Shown here: in pieces, positions 58,314-64,000 of the stretch | Numbering within the stretch: the first letter of the stretch is position 1 | Layout of the letters: each line of letters opens with the position of its first letter | Notes under the pieces: generated by a model | The model's input: only the letters and a program-made list of their open reading frames with translations | What the model was told of the DNA's origin: nothing | Database searches by the model: none | Translations under genes and position numbers: made by a program | Source: Pelodera strongyloides | Lineage: Eukaryota > Nematoda > Chromadorea > Rhabditida > Rhabditidae | Length of the DNA: 64,000 nt | Assembly: GCA_036852015.1 (NCBI GenBank) | Contig: JAANDG010000121.1 | Location: 1 to 64,000, forward strand | Direction: 5' to 3'

Positions 58314-61300
58314 GTGCTACCTCCCTATTTTATTTCCAAGACGCTATTTATGATTAATTTTTCTTCACCGCCTATGAATGTCACCCTATCTCTATCCCTC
58401 CCACTTGCGCTCGATATATATTACGACGTTTGGGGATCGTTTACTACCATTCTCAATGTACTTACGTGCTATTGCATTATAAGAAAGTCTACAAAGGAGA
58501 TGAAAATCTATAAATGGTTTTTGTTTAATATTTGGGTCAGTTTTTGCAAGTGCTTATTTTCTTCAAAATAGGCTCGTGCAATAGACCAGCGATGTTTTTA
58601 TGACAGTATGACACGCCGTTTTGAATATGCGCATATTCCAAATAATATATGCACATTTGTGTACCTGCGGGTGTCAAAAGGGCGCCAACTAAAAACCACG
58701 TTACATATCGCTTTAAAGCGAAATGCTAGCCCCTTTGAAAAATTTTGCATATGAGAAGCAAACCCTAGTATCTATGCTAATTTTTACGATCGTCCACGGC
58801 AATCGTACAAAATTTGCATAAGATACATAGGATTTGCTTATCATATGCAAATTTTCCAAAGAGGCAGCATTTCGCTTTAACGTTTACCTGATTTTCAGTT
58901 GTGGACCTTTAGCCTGGACTTTGGCCTCCAGTTTGTATCCCGTCCAATACCCCTTTTCCCACTATGGGGTTTCACACCAAGCACATATGTGTTCGACGTT
59001 CTGCCTCGATCAGTGCGCTACTTTGCAACAGTCGGTATCTTATGGTCCTTTTTTTGGAAAACAATATATTACTAGTTGCACCCTGAAATTTGATTGTGTA
59101 GTGTAAAGCGAGATCCGAATAGGATTCTCGTCATGTTCTCGCGAATTCGCTGAGTATCCTTACGCCGGGCACCTGGTCCTGTACTGACTTCGCAGTTTCG
59201 TCCAGTCACGCGACATTTTCGCGTCAGGTCCCGCTGCGACATCCGAGTTTCATTATCGGAGGTTAGAGATTCCGATGTAGCCCATAAAAACATAAAATTT
59301 AATTTTAAGTATATTTTCAGGTACTAACTCTTTTCGCGCAAAACTGCTGTATAATGGCAATTATATGTGCATTTCTCTATCGTTTGTGTGTTTTACAATC
59401 AAACTCGTGGATTTTGGACTCTAATATACGGCTTGTTGGGGTAATCATTGTCTCTGTAAGACCTTGCGTTTTTTGTGTAGTCGAAATAATGTCTTATAGT
59501 GATGTAGAAAATGGGATGGAACACTAGGTGCTTAGTTTAATTCCTTTTTTCGAAGATGGTAAAAAGTCACAATAAACATGCATAGCCACAATAGTACACT
59601 GTGAAGGAAATAATTAATTAAAAACAAGGAATCAAAATAAAATAAAGTGCTGTAATTTCTGATCATTTCACAGGCAACAGTGCACAATAAGAAGCAGCCA
59701 AATAACATGTCTGTGGTCCCGTTGACGGTGTATTGCAGAAAATAATGCACCGTTTCTTTTGTATTGCACAAAATGCACGTGTCTTTTACTGTTATGCAAG
59801 ATGCGGACACGGTGTCCGCAAGTTCTTTCGAAAAAGGAATTAAACTAAGCATTTGCTGTTCGTGAGCCTCTTACTTTAACAAAACTCTGCAACAAAGGAA
59901 CATGACGCACCCCGAGGCCATATTCGCCACTCAATTCCCCATAGGGAATTCCCCGTCTTTTTCTCTGCGTGTCTCACATTAGAATGCCATTTTCTCTCCC
60001 CAGGGAATAGTTCCCCGAGGGAGTCGGAGGGGTGAATATCGTCTCTGGAAACTGTGGATAAGGACAACATAAACCCAGAAGTTGCTTATTTGGTGGAAAA
60101 ATATATAATAACACCGTAGGATGTACTAACGTGTAATGCCCGTTTCCATCTAGGTCTGTGTGTTTATCCATCTTCACGTTGCGTTGGCCGGAAGCGTTGG
60201 AATGTACCTTGCCGAGCCGGACACTCAATTAATGCACGAATTTATTCGATACGTAAGGTTTTGACGTGAATTTAAATCCGACATTTTGAGGATTTTCAAC
60301 ATTTTAATTTTCGTCTTTCTCAGCTGGACCGTTAATCGGGTTCGTGAATCGTGAATCTTGAAAGTAATCGTGAATTTAGGTTTTTCTGCATAAATTTGTT
60401 CGGCTCTATATTTCTTTTGTTTATTCAGCTAGACCAATTTAGCACGTCACAAATGCTGATGAAATTTTGAGTTTTCACGTGTCGACGTTGGTATTTCACT
60501 ATGATTTTATTCCAAATCTACCGTATGTATTGGGACTATTCACGTTTGGTAGGAACTCAATGTAAACAAAAAAACTCGCCACAGCATTGTTAGTGTTGCG
60601 AACACGGCCGGTAATGAAAAAGCTGGTCCGCATTGATGAATTTGGCGGTGACGAAAGATAAGGAATTCAGAAGTATTATTTTAAACCGAAATACCGGTCG
60701 GTTTTTTGAAACACGTCGAGTACACCAGCATTCTTATGCTCTTATGCAGCCTATGAAAACAGGCATAAACTAGAATAAAAAATCGAGCTAAAGTCGAACA
60801 ACTTACGTCCAGTTGTCACGCATAAATACGTCCAGTTGTCCACGATGTGTTTCAAAAACCGGCCAGTATTTCGCTTTAAACATACATTCCATAACCATAA
60901 CATCCTAACATAGAGTAATACTCACAAACAGTTAAACGTAGTCAATACCGAAGAAAAATAACGGAGAAATAGTTCAACCTTGAATCCGTTAATTATGCGT
61001 ATCCGCAATTATACCAGGTTCCATCTATGCCACGTTAATGGCAGCGGTCTTTATTGGAGAGATACTCCGGCGACTATTTTCCATGCGATTTCGTATCACA
61101 ATGAGCGAAAAGACACGGCAGATGAACGTGAAAATGATCAAGAGTTTATGCTTGCAGGTGAAGACAATTACATGAAATTACTATTTTTTTTCGCCACTCG
61201 TAGTTACACACATCCAGTGTCTGTATAATTGTTTTCATATTTATTGGATACAAGTAACTTGAATAAAACAGCTATTCCCGCGTTTTTCTTGCGCGAGGCG

Positions 61301-61924
61301 TTAGCGGCTCGCTTCGCGGGAGCCGCCACTTTATCCTCGCAGTATAAAATGAAACGCAACGATAAAGCAAGACAACTAACCCCTTCTCTAGTATATTATC
61401 TTTAAACCCCCTAAAGCTTGTTTTCAGACTGCTATACCATTCACAGCATATTTCCTACCAATGTTTGGTATTCCCACACTTGCCGCATTGGAAATTGCAC
61501 TTGACACAAGAATTGGCGATATGCAAAGTAAGTGTGCCATATCCGTGTGTGCCCGCCGCAGTGGTAAAATTACACCAAGCTCTTAGAGTTTTAGTGAATA
61601 TTAAAGTTTCAATTAAGCTCTGAATACGGACCATTTATACTTTTTCGCGAATTTAATGATATTTAATGATTTCATGATCTACCATAAAAAAAAAGAATTC
61701 AGAGTTTCACTTTTTTTTCAGCAACAACTCATATCGCCATCGCTCTATTTTGTACACACGCGGCAGCTCATTGTGTAGTTCTGATCTTGACCATTCCGTG
61801 TTATAGAGAGTTTACTTTTCATTCCCTTAAATCGGGAGCATATTTTATAATGCGACGCCCAATGGACTCAAGCGTTGTGAAAATAGTACTACCAAGCGGC
61901 ACTTCCGTCAGTGGATTGGTTTAG
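58314..61924 (+). CDS. Nematode seven-transmembrane chemoreceptor (Sr superfamily, Srh/Sri/Str-like)
   Basis: Exons: 58314-58535 (or from the ATG at 58350), 58899-59030, 59321-59455, 60154-60252, 61428-61527 and 61722-61924. They join in frame to about 296 residues. Visible marks of the family: TM1 with YYDVWGSFTTILNVLTCYCI followed by RKSTKEMKIYKWFLFN (the KSpkxMkxYKxxLL signature); TM2 with hydrophobic and proline residues (PIPLFPLWGF); TM3/loop ending FLYRLC; TM4 VCVFIHLHVALAGSVGMY; TM6 AIPFTAYFLPMFGIP; and TM7 THIAIALFCTHAAAHCVVLI followed by PCYREF, the PYRxF-type ending. Such proteins are sensory-neuron G-protein-coupled receptors for environmental chemicals. Families of this kind are usually about 330 residues. 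TM5 is not found between 60252 and 61428, where a MITE (60680-60880) lies, so the gene could be a pseudogene or have an unrecognised exon. The exact family cannot be fixed by eye. Confidence 0.82.
58712..58880. mobile_element. Inverted-repeat element, family C
   Basis: The left end TTTAAAGCGAAATGCTAGCC and right end GAGGCAGCATTTCGCTTTAA pair. Inside, CTTTGAAAAATTTTGCATAT pairs with ATATGCAAATTTTCCAAAG. It fills half of the first chemoreceptor intron and ends 18 bp before the acceptor of exon 2. Just left of it (58692-58715) lies an isolated family D end. Confidence 0.85.
59100..59250. repeat. Diverged fragment of repeat family I
   Basis: TTCTCGCGAATTCGCTGAG and the following CACCTGGTCCTGTACTGAC resemble the family I copies at 24.6 and 29.6 kb. 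It occupies the chemoreceptor intron after the exon ending at 59030. Confidence 0.5.
59914..60045. mobile_element. Short inverted-repeat element, family G, copy 3
   Basis: Inverse orientation to copies 1 and 2: GAGGCCATATTCGCCACTC at the left, a CCCCGTCTTTTTCTCTGCG block, and GGGGTGAATATCGTCTC at the right. It lies in a chemoreceptor intron. Confidence 0.87.
60680..60880. mobile_element. MITE family B, copy 9
   Basis: The ends are TTTTAAACCGAAATACCGGT and ACCGGCCAGTATTTCGC followed by TTTAAA. It is slightly longer than other copies because of a small internal duplication (ACGTCCAGTTGTC twice). It sits where the TM5 exon of the chemoreceptor would be expected. Confidence 0.88.
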
Positions 61925-61961
61925 GGAAAACCGAATAAGGCATAATTTGTTTTTGCATTTC

Positions 61962-61967
61962 AATAAA
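61962..61967 (+). terminator. Possible polyadenylation signal of chemoreceptor gene
   Basis: AATAAA 38 bp after the stop codon, followed by AT-rich sequence. Confidence 0.5.
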
Positions 61968-62062
61968 ATGAACATCAGATACAAAATTTCACATCGGGAA
62001 AAAAGTTAAAGTTGAAATCTTTGGTTCCTCGCTCGTTTGTAAACGTAACAAGAATGTGGCAA

Positions 62063-64000
62063 TAATTTCCTGGCCGAATATGAATATCAGTGTTTTTGCT
62101 GCCAACACCGTGCCACGCTCTTTCTCATCCAAAAACACTGTGGAAATAATTTCCTGGCCAAATCTCAGTGTTTTTGATCCGAAAACCCTGTGGCAAGAAC
62201 TTTCTGGCCAAATCTCAGTGTTTTCTGTTCCGAAAACCCTGTGGCAAGAACTTCCTGGCCAAATCTCAGTGTTTTCTGATCCGAAAACCCTGTGGCAAGA
62301 ATTTCCTGGCCAAATCTCAGTGTTTTCTGATCCGAAAACCCTGTGGCAAGAACTTTCTGGCCAAATCTCAGTGTTTTCTGATCCGAAAACCCTGTGGCAA
62401 GAACTTCCTGGCCAAATCTCAGTGTTTTCTGATCGGAAAACCCTGTGGCAAGAACTTTCTGGCCAAATCTCAGTGTTTTCTGTTCCGAAAACCCTGTGGC
62501 AAGAATCTCCTGGCCAAATCTCAGTTTTTTCGTCGCCAAAACACTGTGTCGCAGTGTTTTCTGATCCGAAAACCCTGTGGCACGAAACTTTCTGGCCAAA
62601 TCTCAGTGTTTTCTGTTCCGAAACCCTGTGGCAGAATTTCTGTCCTAATCTCAGTGTTTTCTGTTCCGAAAACCCTGTGGCAAGAACTTTCTGGCCAAAT
62701 CTCAGTGTTTTCTGTTCCGAAAACCCTGTGGAAAGAATTTTCTGGCCAAATCTCAGTGTTTTCTGTTCCGAAAACCCTGTGGCAAGAACTTTCTGGCCAA
62801 ATCTCAGTGTTTTCTGTTCCGAAAACCCTGTGGCACGAGCCTTCTCAGTGTTTTCTGCCGAAAACCCCTGTGGCTCAGTGTTTTCCTGTCCGAAAACCCT
62901 GTGGCAAGAACTGCTGGCCAAATCTCAGTGTTTTCTGATCCGAAAACCCTGTGGCAAGAACTTCCTGGCCAAATCTCAGTGTTTTCTGTTCCGAAAACCC
63001 TGTGGCAAGAACTTCCTGGCCAAATCTCAGTGTTTTCTGTTCCGAAAACCCTGTGGCAAGAACTTTCTGGCCAAATCTCAGTGTTTTCTGTTCCTAAAAC
63101 CCTGTGGCAAGAACTTTCTGGCAAAATCTCAGTGTTTTCTGTTCCGAAAACCCTGTGGCAAGAACTTTCTGGCCAAATCTCAGTGTTTTCTGTCCGAAAA
63201 CCTGTGGCCAGAGAAGTTTCTGGCCAAATCTCAATGTTTTCTGTTCCGAAAACCCTGTGGCAAAAGAACTCTGGCCAAATCTCTCAGTGTTTTCTTTCGA
63301 AAACCCTGTGGCCGGCCAATTCAGTTTTTTCTGTTCCGAAAACCCTGTGGCCACTTTCTTTCTGGCCAATCTCAGTGTTTTCTGTTCCGAAAACCCGTGG
63401 CAAGAACTTTCCTGGCCAAATCTCAGTGTTTTCTGTTCCGAAAACCCTGTGGCAAGAATTTCCTGGCCAAATCTCAGTGTTTTCTGTTCCGAAAACCCTG
63501 TGGCAAGAACTTTCTGGCCAAATCTCAGTGTTTTCTGTTCCGAAAACCCTGTGGCAAAACTTCTGGCCAAATCTCAGTGTTTTCTGTTCCGAAAACCCTG
63601 TGGCAAGAACTTTCTGGCCAAATCTCAGTGTTTTCTGTTCCGAAAACCCTGTGGCAAGAACTTTCTGGCCAAATCTCAGTGTTTTCTCCGAAAACCCTGT
63701 TTTCTGGCCAAAGTGTTTTTCCTTCCGAAAACCCTGTGGCAAGAACTTTCTGGCCAAATCTCAGTGTTTTCTGTTCGAAAACCTGTGGCAAGAACTTTCT
63801 CAGTTTTCTTTCCTCACCCAGTTTTTTCCCGAACTGAAAACTGTTTTCCTGTTCAAACCCGGTGGCAAGAACTTTCTGGCCAAATCTCAGTGTTTTCTTT
63901 GTTCCGAAAACCCTGTGGCAAGAACTCTGCCAAATCTCAGTGTTTTCCTGTTTCCGAAAACCCTGTGGCAGAATTTCCTGGCCAAATCTCAGTGTTTTCT
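62063..64000. repeat. 51-bp satellite array, continuing past the window
   Basis: About 37 units of GTTCCGAAAACCCTGTGGCA, AGAACTTTCTGGCC and AAATCTCAGTGTTTTCT in tandem. Variants are GTTCC/GATCC and ACTTTC/ACTTCC/ATTTCC. The first units (62063-62165) are strongly diverged, as expected at an array edge. The period is a multiple of three, so several frames stay open on both strands, which creates spurious frames of up to 593 codons. Each unit contains a 6-bp-arm palindrome (GTTTTC-TGTTCC-GAAAAC). From about 63180 onward many units carry 1- to 15-base deletions. Confidence 0.97.

Noticed and set aside
60980..61228. 82-codon open frame considered as the missing chemoreceptor exon
   Set aside because: It is hydrophilic, has no TM-like segment and lacks good splice sites in phase; it does not supply TM5.
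62056..63837. 593-codon open frame on the plus strand, and several of 100-310 codons on the minus strand
   Set aside because: All are produced by the 51-bp satellite, whose period is a multiple of three; frames are open in both directions and there is no start context, splice structure or composition of a real protein.

Overview
The window looks like nuclear DNA of a nematode, probably a Caenorhabditis-like rhabditid. This is an inference from several signs: short exons with TTTCAG-type acceptors and GT donors; a nematode-type seven-transmembrane chemoreceptor gene; an HSP16-like small heat-shock pair; short interstitial runs of TTAGGC (the nematode telomere unit); and many small palindromic elements bounded by TTAA or TTTAAA. 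Exons are GC-richer than the AT-rich sequence around them. Introns are unusually long and full of repeats. Most long open frames in the window are not genes; the real genes had to be assembled from short, phase-consistent exons.

Layout: (1) About 1-20.2 kb, plus strand: scattered exons of a large, Ser/Pro/Arg-rich, probably disordered protein (gene A), with long introns, one tRNA-Asp and several MITEs. (2) 22.7-26.6 kb, plus: a complete nine-exon short-chain dehydrogenase/reductase. (3) 23.8-39 kb: a tRNA field with three Leu(AAG), one Val(AAC), one Arg(CCG) and five of the window's six Asp(GTC) genes. The Asp genes include two convergent inverted pairs. (4) 27.8-34.2 kb: two nearly identical small heat-shock genes pointing away from each other, each with a heat-shock element and TATA box. 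(5) 34.2-47.3 kb: no protein gene seen, only tRNA-Asp genes and repeats. (6) 47.4-56.1 kb, plus: twelve phase-consistent exons (423 aa) of a proline-rich scaffold-like protein (gene C). (7) 58.3-61.9 kb, plus: a chemoreceptor gene that appears to lack the exon for TM5. (8) 62.06-64.0 kb: a 51-bp satellite running off the window.

Genes A and C share strand, composition and frequent phase-0 junctions. They may be two parts of one gene of more than 50 kb whose 27-kb intron holds the dehydrogenase, the heat-shock pair and most of the tRNAs, or they may be two genes. The sequence alone does not decide this. I could not assign a family to either.

Mobile DNA: at least six families of short inverted-repeat elements were identified by eye. 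The commonest is a roughly 180-bp MITE with CCGGCCGG-containing ends (nine near-complete copies plus one end-to-end remnant). Two 400-bp near-perfect hairpins (51.8 and 57.5 kb) share the ends GGG(A/T)CAGGCCCAT.
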